From: Mycobacterium bourgelatii
GTDB lineage: Bacteria; Actinomycetota; Actinomycetes; Mycobacteriales; Mycobacteriaceae
Assembly: GCF_010723575.1 (NCBI RefSeq)
Contig: NZ_BLKZ01000002.1
Location: 124,001-188,000, forward strand
Reading direction: 5' to 3'
Length of the DNA: 64,000 nt
The position numbers and the translations under genes are program-made. The notes under the pieces were generated by a model. The model made no database searches. It saw only the letters and a list, made by a program, of their open reading frames with translations, and had not been told where the DNA came from. Shown in pieces: positions 26,423 to 35,930 of the stretch. Numbering within the stretch: position 1 is the stretch's first letter; every line of letters starts with the position of its first letter.

Positions 26423-26746
26423 TCAGTCGTCGATGTGGTCGGGTGGGTCGGCGAAGGCGCCAGCAGGTTGAAAACCCGGGCCGAGCACGTCGCACTGCTT
26501 ATCGGGGGCGAAGTAGGAACTGGCGCCGCGCTGAATCAGGTTCATGAATCCCACGCAACGCTGCCAGGTGCCGTCGGGCTGGACCGGGCCGTCGCACTTG
26601 CTGATAATTCCGAATCCGCCGTATACGCAGCCCGCGTTCGCGGGCGGCGCTGCGGCGATCGACCCGCCGGCCAGCAAAGCGGCCACGCCCAGGCCGGCGA
26701 TGAGGACGCCGATCCCCCGTTGCAGGGTGAATTTGAGTGCAAGCAT
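26423..26746 (-). CDS. Small secreted protein, CDGP-domain type
   Basis: 107 residues from the ATG at 26746, preceded by GAAGGGGA. The N-terminus is a Sec signal: basic ALKFTLQR, then a hydrophobic stretch, with probable cleavage after PPANAG at about residue 38. The mature part is about 70 residues with CVYGGFGIISKCDGPVQPDGTWQRC, matching the short cysteine-containing CDGP proteins common in mycobacteria; a fourth Cys is in DKQCDVLGPG. Two disulfides are likely. Function unknown. Next to a PE remnant and a PE_PGRS gene, at a junction unlike M. tuberculosis. Confidence 0.82.
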   Translation of the reverse strand: MLALKFTLQRGIGVLIAGLGVAALLAGGSIAAAPPANAGCVYGGFGIISKCDGPVQPDGTWQRCVGFMNLIQRGASSYFAPDKQCDVLGPGFQPAGAFADPPDHIDD

Positions 26747-26878
26747 TGCGTCCCCTTCGATTTGCCGCAGACCAATCATTTCATCGCAGCGGGACTGGGC
26801 AAAGCGTCTTGCGCGACTGTTTCAGCAACTGGACAACAGCCGAGTGAAGTGGAAGCGACTAGCGCACCACAGGCGTAC

Positions 26879-28348
26879 CTAGAGCTGACTGGCCGTTCCT
26901 GACACACCGAATGAGCCGCCGCCACCGGTGCCCGGAGCACCGCCGAGGCCTGCACTGGCCTGAGCCAGGGTAGTCGCCCGGGCGTCGCCGCCCTCACCGC
27001 CGCTACCCCCCTTGCCGGGACTCCCGGTGCCGCCCGTGCCGCCGTGACCGCCGGTGGCGCTTCCGCTTCCCCAGTTCAATGCATAGGCGCCGTCGCCGCC
27101 GTGACCGCCGGTCGGGCCAGTTCCGCCGGTACCGCCAGCGCCACCGATGGCATAACCGCTGCCGCCTCCCGGTCCATAGGTATAACCCATGATCGAGCCA
27201 GGTCCCCCGTCACCGCCGGCGCCGCCGACGGTGGTACCAGCGCCGCCGTGCCCCCCCTGACCGCCGACGGCGACTCCTGTTCCTCCGCCGGCCGAGATGT
27301 ACGCGCTACCGCCGTTGCCACCCGCACCACCGGCGCCCGCGAGACCGGTGCCCCCGTTACCGCCGTTACCCCCGTAGGAGCTGCTGTCGTTCATGCCGCT
27401 GGTCTGGACGGAGACGCTGCCTCCGTCCCCGCCACGCCCACCGTTGGCGCCCGTGCCCCCATCGCCGCCTAACCCGCCGGTGCCTCCGATGATCGAACCG
27501 CTGCCGCCGTTGCCACCGCGGCCGCCGTCGCCCATCTGGCCTGCGGCCCCGTCGTGGCCGAATAGGGACAAGTTGGGGCCGCCGATGCCGCCCATACCTC
27601 CGGCGCCGCCGGTGCCGCCGGTGCCGCCGGCAACGGCGGCGTTCGGAGCGCCGGCGCCGTAGCCGCCCCAACCACCGGTGCCACCGGTGCCGCCGGCACC
27701 GCCGTTGCCCCACAACAATCCGCCCGCGCCGCCCGCCCCGCCCCGACCGCCGACGCCGCCGACACCCCCGTTGCGCGTGACGTTATCGACTCCCTGAGTC
27801 CCGGTCGCACCGGTTCCGCCGGTCCCGCCGCGGCCGCCGTCGCCGAACAGTCCGGCGTCCCCTCCTCGCCCACCCGTGCCGCCACCGGCAACGCCCGAGC
27901 CGCCATTGCCGCCGTTGCCGAACAACAACCCGCCCGGCCCACCGTTCTGACCGGTCCCGGCGGCGCCGTCGGCGCCGTTACCAATCAGCGGACGACCCAA
28001 CAAGGCATTTGTCGGGGCATTGATCACGTTCAGCACGCCTTGCGAGAGGGCTTCAAGCGGGTTTGCGTTAGCCGCCTCGGCCGCGGCATAAGCCGCCCCC
28101 GCCCCAGTCAAAGCCGCCGCGAATCGCTCGTGATATGCCCACGCCTGGGCACTGAGCGCCTGATACTCCTGCCCGTAGCCGGAAAACAGCGCGGCTATCG
28201 CCGCCGAAACCTCGTCCCCGGCCGCGCTGAGCACGGTGCTCGTCGAGGCTGCCGCCACCGCATTCGCGGCCCGCAACATCGATCCGATGCGCGCCAGGTC
28301 CGTGGCCGCCGCACCTACCGACTCCGGTATTGCAAGTACATACGACAT
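26879..28348 (-). CDS. PE_PGRS family protein
   Basis: 489 residues from the ATG at 28348, preceded by GGGGAGGG. PE domain about 1-95 (MSYVLAIPESVGAAATDLARIG...) ending in the YAAAE secretion signal. A linker with INAPTNALLGRPLIGNGADG introduces the glycine-rich PGRS region of GGxGG repeats. Unlike the two other copies in this window it has only one GRPLIGNG module, and its repeats include Tyr/Ser-rich interruptions (GMNDSSSYGG, YTYGPGGGSGYA). Presumed surface-exposed, exported by a type VII system. No copy sits exactly here in M. tuberculosis. Confidence 0.88.
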   Translation of the reverse strand: MSYVLAIPESVGAAATDLARIGSMLRAANAVAAASTSTVLSAAGDEVSAAIAALFSGYGQEYQALSAQAWAYHERFAAALTGAGAAYAAAEAANANPLEALSQGVLNVINAPTNALLGRPLIGNGADGAAGTGQNGGPGGLLFGNGGNGGSGVAGGGTGGRGGDAGLFGDGGRGGTGGTGATGTQGVDNVTRNGGVGGVGGRGGAGGAGGLLWGNGGAGGTGGTGGWGGYGAGAPNAAVAGGTGGTGGAGGMGGIGGPNLSLFGHDGAAGQMGDGGRGGNGGSGSIIGGTGGLGGDGGTGANGGRGGDGGSVSVQTSGMNDSSSYGGNGGNGGTGLAGAGGAGGNGGSAYISAGGGTGVAVGGQGGHGGAGTTVGGAGGDGGPGSIMGYTYGPGGGSGYAIGGAGGTGGTGPTGGHGGDGAYALNWGSGSATGGHGGTGGTGSPGKGGSGGEGGDARATTLAQASAGLGGAPGTGGGGSFGVSGTASQL

Positions 28349-28520
28349 TGCTGCCCTCCCCAACCGCGTCGTTGTCAATCGGTTGGCTAGCCGGGCTGGA
28401 TTGCCGGCCTGCACACCGCCCTGACCAGACGGTATTGAGGCAATGACGGGAGGGCGTGAGTAGTTGACTACCTAATTTTTCGGGGCAGTAATTAATGCGT
28501 CGTCGTCATGACGCAGATGG

Positions 28521-28593
28521 AGCCGCCTAGGAGAATCGAACTCCTGACCTATTCATTACGAGTGAATCGCTCTACCGACTGAGCTAAGGCGGC
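28521..28593 (-). tRNA. tRNA-Thr (anticodon CGU)
   Basis: On the minus strand the sequence folds into a full cloverleaf: 7-bp acceptor GCCGCCT/AGGCGGC, D stem GCTC/GAGC, anticodon stem ATTCA/TGAAT with loop CTCGTAA (anticodon CGT, reads ACG), and T arm AGGAG-TTCGATT-CTCCT. Discriminator base is U; CCA is not encoded. It lies between the PE_PGRS gene and holB. Confidence 0.97.
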
Positions 28594-28609
28594 GTCAGGC
28601 GGCCCGAGT

Positions 28610-29815
28610 CTAGCGCAGTTCTTGACCGATGGTTGCGACCATGGCGTCAACAGCGAATTTGGGCTTGACGTTGGTGGCCAACGCCTCGCGGCACTGCAGC
28701 ACCGCCTCGATGCAACGCAGCAGTCGGTCGGGGGCGGCGTGGCCGGCCAGGGAGGCGACGCGGTCGGCCATATCGGGGTGGTTGGCCTGCACTCCTCCCG
28801 CGTTGGACGCGGCCAGGAGGGCGTCGCGGAAATACGTGGCCAAATCGATCAGGGCGCGGTCCAGCGCATCACGCGAGGCGCGGGTCTGACGAGACTTCTG
28901 CCGCCGTTCCAGGTCCTTGATCGCTCCCGCCGCGCCGCGCATCGTCCCGGCGGTGCCCTTGCCGGTGCCGCCGGCCCCCAGAGCCGTGCGAAGCTCCTCG
29001 GTCTCGGTTTCCGCCCGCTCGGCGGTCAGCGCCACAGCTTCGGCTTCGGCGGCCGCGACCATCTCCTCAGCAGCCGCGTACGCCCGCGCCGGCGTCACGG
29101 CATCGCGCACCAACGCCAGCGCCTGCTCGCGCCGCTGACGGGCGTCGGAATCGGTGGCCAGTCGTCGCGCCCGACCCACGTGGCCGCCGCTGACCGAAGC
29201 CGCCCAGTTGGCTGTCTTCGCATCGAGCCCGTCGCCGTCGATGAGCACCTGCGCGATGGCCGAGGTCGACGGAGTCACCAACGCGACGTGACGACAGCGG
29301 GAGCGCAGCGTGATCGCAATGTCTTCAGGGTCGACGGATGGCGCACACAGCAGGAAAACCGTTGACGGCGGGGGCTCTTCGACGACCTTGAGCAGGGCGT
29401 TGGCGGCGCCTTCGGTCAACCGGTCGGCGTCCTCGATGACCACGATCTGGTGTCGACCGGTGGTGGGCTTGCGCGAGGCGATCTGCACGATCGCGCGCAT
29501 GTCGTCGACACCGATGGACAGGCCCTCGGGAATGACCCGCCGCACGTCGGCGTGGGTGCCTGCCATCGTCGTCGTACACGCCCGGCAGAGCCCGCACCCA
29601 GGGTCTTCGTCGGAGATGCACTGCAGCGCGGCCGCGAAGCACAATGCAGCTATCGAACGTCCCGAACCGGGCGGGCCGGTGATGAGCCAGGCATGTGTCA
29701 TAGTCCCGGCGCCGGCGTCGTTGTGATCAGTGTCACCGCGGGCGGCGCGAGCCGCGGCCAGCAGTTCGGCTTCCACCGCGTGTTGGCCTACCAGCCGCGT
29801 AAACACCCCGGACAT
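28610..29815 (-). CDS. holB: DNA polymerase III delta' subunit (HolB; Rv3644c homologue)
   Basis: Clamp-loader subunit, 401 residues from the ATG at 29815 (MSGVFTRLVGQ). The P-loop is altered to GPPGSGRS, with Arg instead of the catalytic Lys, consistent with delta' being ATPase-inactive. The zinc module CGLCRACTTTMAG follows, with the first Cys in CISDEDPGC. The SRC motif is in LRSRCRHV, and VEEPPPSTVFLL and EDADRLTEGAANALLK are family segments. Two further in-frame ATG codons lie just upstream. It is divergent from the cyclase gene. Confidence 0.94.
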   Translation of the reverse strand: MSGVFTRLVGQHAVEAELLAAARAARGDTDHNDAGAGTMTHAWLITGPPGSGRSIAALCFAAALQCISDEDPGCGLCRACTTTMAGTHADVRRVIPEGLSIGVDDMRAIVQIASRKPTTGRHQIVVIEDADRLTEGAANALLKVVEEPPPSTVFLLCAPSVDPEDIAITLRSRCRHVALVTPSTSAIAQVLIDGDGLDAKTANWAASVSGGHVGRARRLATDSDARQRREQALALVRDAVTPARAYAAAEEMVAAAEAEAVALTAERAETETEELRTALGAGGTGKGTAGTMRGAAGAIKDLERRQKSRQTRASRDALDRALIDLATYFRDALLAASNAGGVQANHPDMADRVASLAGHAAPDRLLRCIEAVLQCREALATNVKPKFAVDAMVATIGQELR

Positions 29816-29970
29816 CATCGGCAACAGTAGTGACCCTCACCGACAGATACCGATCGGCCATCGTTTCGCGACAATTCCGTGATCTTGAACCACCTTTCGG
29901 CCCATTTCGGCGACTTGCCGGGCCGCAAAGAAGTTTCCGACGAGTCCCCGCCTCCCGATACGGTGGGCAC

Positions 29971-31623
29971 ATGGCTAACGCGGCAACTCTGCCCAGGCGA
30001 ATCAGCGCATTCGCCCGGTGGGTGGTGCGTACCCCGTGGCCAGTTTTCTCCCTGAGCATGCTGCAGGCGGACATCATCGGTGGCCTGTTCGTGCTCGGGT
30101 TCCTGCGGTACGGCCTGCCGCCGAGCGAACGCATCGAGTTGCAGGACCTGCCGACGCTCAACGTCGCGATTTTCATCGCGTCGGTGATTTTGTTGTTCTT
30201 CGCCGGGTTCGTCTGGAATCTGCGCCTGTTGGTCCCGGTCTTCCGGTGGCAACGCCGCGACAACCTGCTCGCCGAGACCGATCCCGCGGCAACCGAACTC
30301 GCCCGCAGCCGTGCGTTGCGGATGCCCTTCTACCGCACGCTGACCAGTGCGGCGGCGTGGTTCATCGGCAGCGTGGTGTTCCTCGTCGCCAGCTGGTCGG
30401 TGTCCCGCCACTCGGCGCCCGTCGTCATCGTTGCCACCGCGCTCGGCGCCACCGCCACGGCGATCATCGGTTATCTGCAATCCGAGCGGGTGTTACGGCC
30501 GGTGGCCGTGGCGGCGCTGCGCAGCGGTGTCCCGGAGAATGTCAAGGCGCCCGGCGTCATATTGCGGTTGATGCTGACCTGGATCCTGTCCACGGCGGTG
30601 CCGTTGCTGGCCATCGTGCTGGCCGTCGTGTCGGACAAGATATCCCTGCTGCACACCACCCCCGACACTCTGTTCAACCCGATCCTGCTGCTCGCGCTGG
30701 CGGCTCTGGTCATCGGAGCGGTGAGCACGCTGTTGGTGTCGATGTCGATCGCCGACCCCCTGCGCCAACTCCGCTGGGCGCTGTCGGAGGTGCAACGCGG
30801 CAACTACAACGCACACATGCAGATTTACGACGCCAGCGAACTGGGCCTGCTGCAGGCCGGCTTCAACGACATGGTCCGCGATCTGTCCGAGCGGCAGCGG
30901 CTCCGTGACCTGTTCGGCCGCTACGTGGGCGAAGACGTGGCGCGGCGGGCCCTGGAGCGCGGCACCGAGTTGGGCGGGCAGGAGCGCGATGTGGCGGTGC
31001 TGTTCGTGGACCTGGTGGGCTCCACCCAGCTGGCCGCGACGCGGCCGCCCGCCGAGGTCGTCAGCCTGCTCAACGAGTTCTTCCGGGTGGTGGTCGACAC
31101 GATCGGTCGCCACGGCGGCTTCGTCAACAAGTTCCAGGGCGACGCGGCGCTGGCCATCTTTGGCGCGCCCATCGAACACCCCGACGCTTCAGGTGGCGCC
31201 CTGGCGGCCGCCCGCGAGTTGCACGACGAGCTCTTGCCGGTGCTGGGTTCGGCGGAATTCGGCATCGGTGTGTCGGCGGGCCGCGCCATCGCCGGTCACA
31301 TCGGCGCCCAGGCCCGGTTCGAATACACCGTCATCGGCGACCCGGTGAACGAGGCGGCTCGACTCACGGAGTTGGCCAAACTCGAAGAGGGCCACGTGCT
31401 GGCGTCGGCGATCGCGGTCAGCGGCGCGCTGGACGCCGAGGCGCTGTGCTGGGATGTCGGCGAGGTCGTGGAGCTGCGCGGCCGCGCCGCACCCACCCAG
31501 CTGGCCCGGCCGTTGAACCTGGCCCCCGCTCCCCCGGATGCCGAGGAAGTCTCCGACCAAGACGAAGCTGAAGACGAAGCTGAAGACGAAGCCGAAGAGA
31601 TTCCCAGCGAGGCCAGCCACTAG
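29971..31623 (+). CDS. Membrane-bound class III adenylate cyclase with HAMP domain (Rv3645 homologue)
   Basis: Makes cAMP from ATP at the membrane. 550 residues from the ATG at 29971. Six membrane helices occupy about residues 25-265, then a HAMP linker (ADPLRQLRWALSEVQRGNYN) and a cyclase homology domain. Key residues: metal Asp in VAVLFVDLVGST, FQGDAALAIFGAP, and the transition-state pair in IGDPVNEAARL. The M. tuberculosis homologue is a major cAMP source. The C-terminus is an acidic tail coded by three near-identical 12-base units (31561-31596). The stop overlaps the convergent nitroreductase stop by three bases. Confidence 0.94.
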   Translation: MANAATLPRRISAFARWVVRTPWPVFSLSMLQADIIGGLFVLGFLRYGLPPSERIELQDLPTLNVAIFIASVILLFFAGFVWNLRLLVPVFRWQRRDNLLAETDPAATELARSRALRMPFYRTLTSAAAWFIGSVVFLVASWSVSRHSAPVVIVATALGATATAIIGYLQSERVLRPVAVAALRSGVPENVKAPGVILRLMLTWILSTAVPLLAIVLAVVSDKISLLHTTPDTLFNPILLLALAALVIGAVSTLLVSMSIADPLRQLRWALSEVQRGNYNAHMQIYDASELGLLQAGFNDMVRDLSERQRLRDLFGRYVGEDVARRALERGTELGGQERDVAVLFVDLVGSTQLAATRPPAEVVSLLNEFFRVVVDTIGRHGGFVNKFQGDAALAIFGAPIEHPDASGGALAAARELHDELLPVLGSAEFGIGVSAGRAIAGHIGAQARFEYTVIGDPVNEAARLTELAKLEEGHVLASAIAVSGALDAEALCWDVGEVVELRGRAAPTQLARPLNLAPAPPDAEEVSDQDEAEDEAEDEAEEIPSEASH

Positions 31624-32285
31624 CCGTCGACAAACGTGACCGTCTCGTCGAGTGGCGCCCGACGGTAACGATCCTCACGCTGCTCGGGGTTTTCGTAGCC
31701 GATCGACATGCCGCAGAACAGGATCAGGTTGTCGGGCGGCGACAGCACGTCGGCGACGGTCTTGCGATAGACCGACCACGCCATCTGCGCACAACTGTGC
31801 AGCCCTTCGGCGCGCAGGAGCAGCATGACGGTCTGCAGATACATGCCGACGTCGGCCCACTGCGCCGAACCCAGGTCACGGTCGATGTAGCAGAACAGGG
31901 CGGCGGGTGCGCCGAAGCAGTCCCAATTCGCCACGGCGGCGCGTTGCCGGCCCTCGACGTCGTCGCGGGCGATGCCGAGCCCGCCGTAGCGCTGCTCACC
32001 GAACGCCGCGCGGCGCTGGCGGTACGGAGCCTTCATGGCCGGCGGATACATCTGATACTCGGGCTCGTCCCAGTCGTCGCCGATGGCGACCCGTTCGCTG
32101 GCGCGTTTCTTGATTTCGGCCAGCGGCGCACCCGTCACGACGTAGCAGTTCCAGGGCTGGATGTTCGAACCCGACGGCGCCCAGGCCGCGGCTTTGAGGA
32201 CGCGCTCCAGAACTTCCTTGGGCACTGGCCGATCGATGAATCCACGTACCGCCCGCCTGGTCGTTACTGCCTCATATACGTCCAT
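31620..32285 (-). CDS. Nitroreductase family protein
   Basis: 221 residues from the ATG at 32285. FMN-binding segments of the family are clear: TTRRAVRGF near the start, AAWAPSGSNIQPWNCYVV (about 34-51), and LLLRAEGLHSCAQMAW followed by FCGMSIGYENPE. Such enzymes reduce nitroaromatics, quinones or other electrophiles with NAD(P)H. A MarR-type regulator lies immediately upstream on the same strand and repeat elements sit between the two genes, indicating local control. Not part of the M. tuberculosis order between Rv3645 and topA as I recall it. Confidence 0.9.
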   Translation of the reverse strand: MDVYEAVTTRRAVRGFIDRPVPKEVLERVLKAAAWAPSGSNIQPWNCYVVTGAPLAEIKKRASERVAIGDDWDEPEYQMYPPAMKAPYRQRRAAFGEQRYGGLGIARDDVEGRQRAAVANWDCFGAPAALFCYIDRDLGSAQWADVGMYLQTVMLLLRAEGLHSCAQMAWSVYRKTVADVLSPPDNLILFCGMSIGYENPEQREDRYRRAPLDETVTFVDG

Positions 32286-32326
32286 CACGCACCTCGCTGT
32301 CCGTTTGGATTCCTACGTATATGATC

Positions 32327-32355
32327 GTATCATTCAATACTGTTTCATTCAATAC
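32327..32355. promoter_or_regulatory. Probable MarR operator: two 14-base repeats, 15-base spacing
   Basis: GTATCATTCAATAC (32327-32340) and GTTTCATTCAATAC (32342-32355) match at 13 of 14 positions and lie 42-70 bases before the nitroreductase start. The first copy is itself an inverted repeat (GTAT...ATAC). The same motif recurs upstream of the regulator gene. The segment is unusually AT-rich for this genome. Confidence 0.6.
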
Positions 32356-32831
32356 TAGTTGACCAGGCGGGTCAGCAGGTCCTTGAGCTGCTCGGCTTCA
32401 CCCGGCTTCAAGCCTGCGACCAGCCGCGCGGCCAGCGGTTCCGCGGCGGCGTGCGCGGCATCGAATAGCTCCAGACCCTGCGGGGTGATCTCGACCGCCC
32501 GAGCCCGCCGATCACCGGGAACGGCGTTACGTATTGCCAACCCCTTGCGTTCTAGGTCGTCTACCACCCGCATGATTCCGGCCTTGTCCGAACCCGTCGC
32601 CTCCACCAGGTCCTGCTGGCGAGTGGGGCCCCGGTCGGCCAGGACGATCAGCACCGCGAAATGGCGCAACTCAATGCCGAGCGGCCGCAGCGCCTCCGAC
32701 ATCACCGCGGCCGCGTGCCAGTGGGCGCGGCGCAGGAGCAGACCGAGGGCGAAGGGCGAGGTATCGCCCGGGCGACCGGTGGCGCGCGCGGGGCGGGAAT
32801 CTTCGGTGTGGTCGGTGTGGGTGCCGGACAT
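32355..32831 (-). CDS. MarR-family transcriptional regulator
   Basis: 158 residues with a disordered N-terminal 25 residues, then a winged helix: ALRPLGIELRHFAVLIVLADRGPTRQQDLVEATGSDKAGIMRVVDDLERKGLAIRNAVPGDRRARAVEITPQG read in order matches the MarR recognition helix and wing (DRRAR). Expected to bind DNA as a dimer and respond to small ligands. The stop codon overlaps the last base of the operator-like repeat before the nitroreductase gene. A further repeat lies 10-36 bases before its own start, so autoregulation is likely. Confidence 0.92.
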   Translation of the reverse strand: MSGTHTDHTEDSRPARATGRPGDTSPFALGLLLRRAHWHAAAVMSEALRPLGIELRHFAVLIVLADRGPTRQQDLVEATGSDKAGIMRVVDDLERKGLAIRNAVPGDRRARAVEITPQGLELFDAAHAAAEPLAARLVAGLKPGEAEQLKDLLTRLVN

Positions 32832-32840
32832 GGCCCGACG

Positions 32841-32867
32841 GTATCAACGGTTCGTTTCAGTCGATAC
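32841..32867. promoter_or_regulatory. Probable MarR operator upstream of the regulator gene
   Basis: GTTTCAGTCGATAC (32854-32867) matches the 14-base repeats before the nitroreductase gene at 12 of 14 positions. With GTATCAACGG at 32841-32850 it also forms an imperfect inverted repeat with the arm CAGTCGATAC. It lies 10-36 bases before the ATG of the MarR gene. Confidence 0.55.
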
Positions 32868-32921
32868 GGTTTCCCGTGAAACGCTTGAACGCCTGGGCGC
32901 GGGCTAGCGGTTAGCCGCGCT

Positions 32922-35729
32922 TCACGCCTTCTTCGCGGCGGTCTTCTTGGCCGCCGTCTTCTTCGCCGGCGCCTTTCGGGCCGTCTTCTTGGCGGCCCGC
33001 TTGACCGGACCGCGAGCCCGGCGATCGGCTAATAGTTCCGACGCGCGCTCATCGGTGATCGACATGACGTCGTCGCCCTTGCGCAGGCTGGCGTTCGTCT
33101 CGCCGTCGGTGACGTACGGTCCGAATCGGCCGTCCTTGATCACCATCTGCTTGCCCGAGACAGGGTCGTTACCCAATTCGCGCAGGGGTGGCGCCGAAGC
33201 CCTTTGCCGCGCACCACGTTTGGGTTCGGCATAGATCTTCAACGCTTCCTCGAGCGTCACCGTGAACATCTGCTCTTCAGAGCTCAGCGAACGAGAATCG
33301 CTGCCGCGCTTCAGATATGGCCCATAGCGGCCGTTCTGGGCGGTGATCTCCTCACCGGTATTGGGGTCCACCCCCACTACGCGGGGAAGCGACAGCAACC
33401 TCAACGCGTCCTCGAGCGTGACGGTTTGCAAATCCATGGTGCGCAACAGTGAACTGCTGCGCGGCTTGGGACCGGTTGGCTTTTTACCCTTTTTGGCCGG
33501 CTCGGCGCTCGGATCCTCGGGCGGTTCCGGCAGGATCTCGGTCACGTAGGGCCCGTACCGGCCGTCTTTGGCGACGATCTGGTGACCCGTTTCCGGATCC
33601 ACCCCCAACACGCGCCCCTCCTGCGGGGTGGCGAAAAGCTCTTCGGCCACTTCCAGAGTCAGCTCATCGGGGGTGAGCGAGTCGTTGAGATTGGCCCGTT
33701 GCGGTGTCGGCTCGCCGTCCTCACCGATGATCGTTCGTTCGAGGTAAGGCCCGTTCTTGCCCACCCGAACGTAGATCGGCCGACCCTGTGCATCATCAAA
33801 AACCTTGATGGAGTTGACTTCTCGGGCGTCGATACCTTCGAGGTTGACGCCGACGAGTTTCTTCAGGCCACCGGACCGGGCCACCGAGTCGGGCACACCG
33901 TGGTTGCCACCGAAGTAGAAGTTGTTGAGCCAGTTGGTACGTCGCTCGTTGCCGGCGGCGATCTCGTCGAGCTCGTCCTCCATGGCCGCGGTGAAGTCGT
34001 AGTCGACCAGGCGGCCGAAATGTTGTTCCAGCAAACCGATTACGGCGAACGCGACCCAGGACGGCACCAGGGCGCTGCCCTTCTTGTACACGTAGCCACG
34101 GTCCTGGATGGTCTTGATGATCGAGGAGTAGGTCGATGGGCGGCCGATACCCAGCTCCTCGAGCGCCTTGACCAGAGACGCCTCGGTGTAACGGGCGGGC
34201 GGGTTGGTGGCATGCCCGTCCGGTGTCAGCTCGATGGCGGCCAAACGCTGGCCGGGCGTCAGGTGGGGCAGCCGCCGCTCGGCGTCGTCAGCCTCGCCGC
34301 CGGCCAATTCGTCCACCGTCTCCACATAGGCCTTGAGGAAGCCCGCGAAGGTCAGCGTCCGCCCGGACGCCGAGAAGACGACCTGCTGGTCGCCCGCCCT
34401 GCCTTCGATCCGCAGACTCAGCGTGGTCCCGCGCGCATCGGCCATCTGCGAGGCGACCGTGCGCTGCCAGATCAGCTCGTAAAGCCGGAATTCGTCGCCG
34501 TCGAGTTCGCGGCGCACCGCGTCCGGGGTAGCGAACGTCTCACCCGCGGGACGGATGGCCTCGTGCGCCTCCTGCGCGTTCTTCACCTTGCGGGTGTACT
34601 GACGCGGCGACGGGGAGACGTACTCCGCACCGTAGAGCTGCCGCGCCTGGGTGCGCGCGGCATTGATCGCCGACTCCGACAGCGTGGTCGAGTCGGTTCG
34701 CATGTAGGTGATGTAGCCGTTCTCGTACAGCCGCTGGGCGATGCTCATCGTCCGCTCGGAGGAGAACCGCAACTTGCGGCCCGCCTCTTGCTGCAGCGTC
34801 GACGTCATGAAGGGCGCATAGGGGCGGCGGGTGTAGGGCTTCTCCTCGGCCGACGCCACGCTCAGCTGTGCGCCCTGGAGGTTGTTGGCCAGCGCGGTGG
34901 CACTGGCCTCGTCCAGCACCACCACCTCGTCCGCCTTGCGTAGCGCCCCCAGGGAGTCGAAGTCGCGTCCGGTCGCCACCCGCAGACCATCGACGTTGGT
35001 CAGGCGGGCGATGAAGGTCGGTGGCTGGGCGTTCGGGTCGGACACGCTGGCGTCCAGCTTGGCCACGACGTCCCAGTACGACGCGCTGCGGAATGCCATG
35101 CGGTCGCGCTCGCGCTGCACGATGATGCGGGTGGCCACCGACTGAACCCGGCCCGCCGACAGCTTGGGGGCAACCTTCTTCCACAACACCGGGCTGACTT
35201 CGTAGCCATAGAGCCGGTCCAGGATGCGGCGCGTCTCTTGGGCGTCGACGAGATCGATGTCCAGGTCTCGGGGGTGCTCGGCGGCCGCACGGATGGCCGG
35301 CTCGGTGATCTCGTGGAAGACCATCCGTTTGACCGGGATGCGCGGCTTCAGCGTTTCCAGCAGGTGCCAGGCGATGGCCTCGCCTTCGCGGTCACCATCC
35401 GTGGCGAGGTAGAGCTCGTCGACGTCCTTGAGCAGGCCTTTCAGCTCGCTGACGGTGCTCTTCTTGTCGGGGCTGATGATGTAGAGCGGTTCGAAGTCAT
35501 GGTCGACGTTGACTCCGAGCCGGGCCCACGGCTCGGACTTGTACTTCGCCGGCACATCGGACGCAGCTCGAGGCAGGTCACGGATGTGGCCTCGCGAAGA
35601 TTCGACGATGTATCCGGATCCCAGATAACTGGCCAATTTTCGCGCCTTGGTCGGCGACTCGACGATGACAAGTCGCCGGCCGCTGCCATTTCTGCCGCTA
35701 TCAGCCCTGCTGGGGCCCTCGTCAGCCAA
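32922..35729 (-). CDS. topA: TopA, DNA topoisomerase I
   Basis: Relaxes negative supercoils; essential in mycobacteria. 935 residues from a TTG at 35729. TOPRIM domain near the N-terminus (LVIVESPTKA; DVDELYLATDGDREGEA), core with AQETRRILDRLYGYEVSPVLW, and the catalytic Tyr in GYITYMRTDSTTLS. Instead of zinc fingers the C-terminal half has four repeats ending in NGRYGPYL / DGRFGPYV, as in actinobacterial enzymes. A Lys/Ala tail (AKKTAAKK) follows. No ATG fits, and the M. tuberculosis protein begins at the equivalent residue. Confidence 0.97.
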   Translation of the reverse strand: MADEGPSRADSGRNGSGRRLVIVESPTKARKLASYLGSGYIVESSRGHIRDLPRAASDVPAKYKSEPWARLGVNVDHDFEPLYIISPDKKSTVSELKGLLKDVDELYLATDGDREGEAIAWHLLETLKPRIPVKRMVFHEITEPAIRAAAEHPRDLDIDLVDAQETRRILDRLYGYEVSPVLWKKVAPKLSAGRVQSVATRIIVQRERDRMAFRSASYWDVVAKLDASVSDPNAQPPTFIARLTNVDGLRVATGRDFDSLGALRKADEVVVLDEASATALANNLQGAQLSVASAEEKPYTRRPYAPFMTSTLQQEAGRKLRFSSERTMSIAQRLYENGYITYMRTDSTTLSESAINAARTQARQLYGAEYVSPSPRQYTRKVKNAQEAHEAIRPAGETFATPDAVRRELDGDEFRLYELIWQRTVASQMADARGTTLSLRIEGRAGDQQVVFSASGRTLTFAGFLKAYVETVDELAGGEADDAERRLPHLTPGQRLAAIELTPDGHATNPPARYTEASLVKALEELGIGRPSTYSSIIKTIQDRGYVYKKGSALVPSWVAFAVIGLLEQHFGRLVDYDFTAAMEDELDEIAAGNERRTNWLNNFYFGGNHGVPDSVARSGGLKKLVGVNLEGIDAREVNSIKVFDDAQGRPIYVRVGKNGPYLERTIIGEDGEPTPQRANLNDSLTPDELTLEVAEELFATPQEGRVLGVDPETGHQIVAKDGRYGPYVTEILPEPPEDPSAEPAKKGKKPTGPKPRSSSLLRTMDLQTVTLEDALRLLSLPRVVGVDPNTGEEITAQNGRYGPYLKRGSDSRSLSSEEQMFTVTLEEALKIYAEPKRGARQRASAPPLRELGNDPVSGKQMVIKDGRFGPYVTDGETNASLRKGDDVMSITDERASELLADRRARGPVKRAAKKTARKAPAKKTAAKKTAAKKA

Positions 35730-35930
35730 CTGCGCCTAACTCCATCTCCTATGCGGCCTCCTGGCGAGGCCGCCCCCCGAACAATGACAGGTCGGCCGCT
35801 GAAAATCCGCTAAATTCAGGTACGCCGCCGTACCGTCGCCGCGCGGGCACCTGACAATTTCGCACCCTTGGGTGTGCCTGCGCAAACCGGGCCTCCCAAC
35901 TGCGCCCGTCGGCGACGGGGCGAAACGGTG

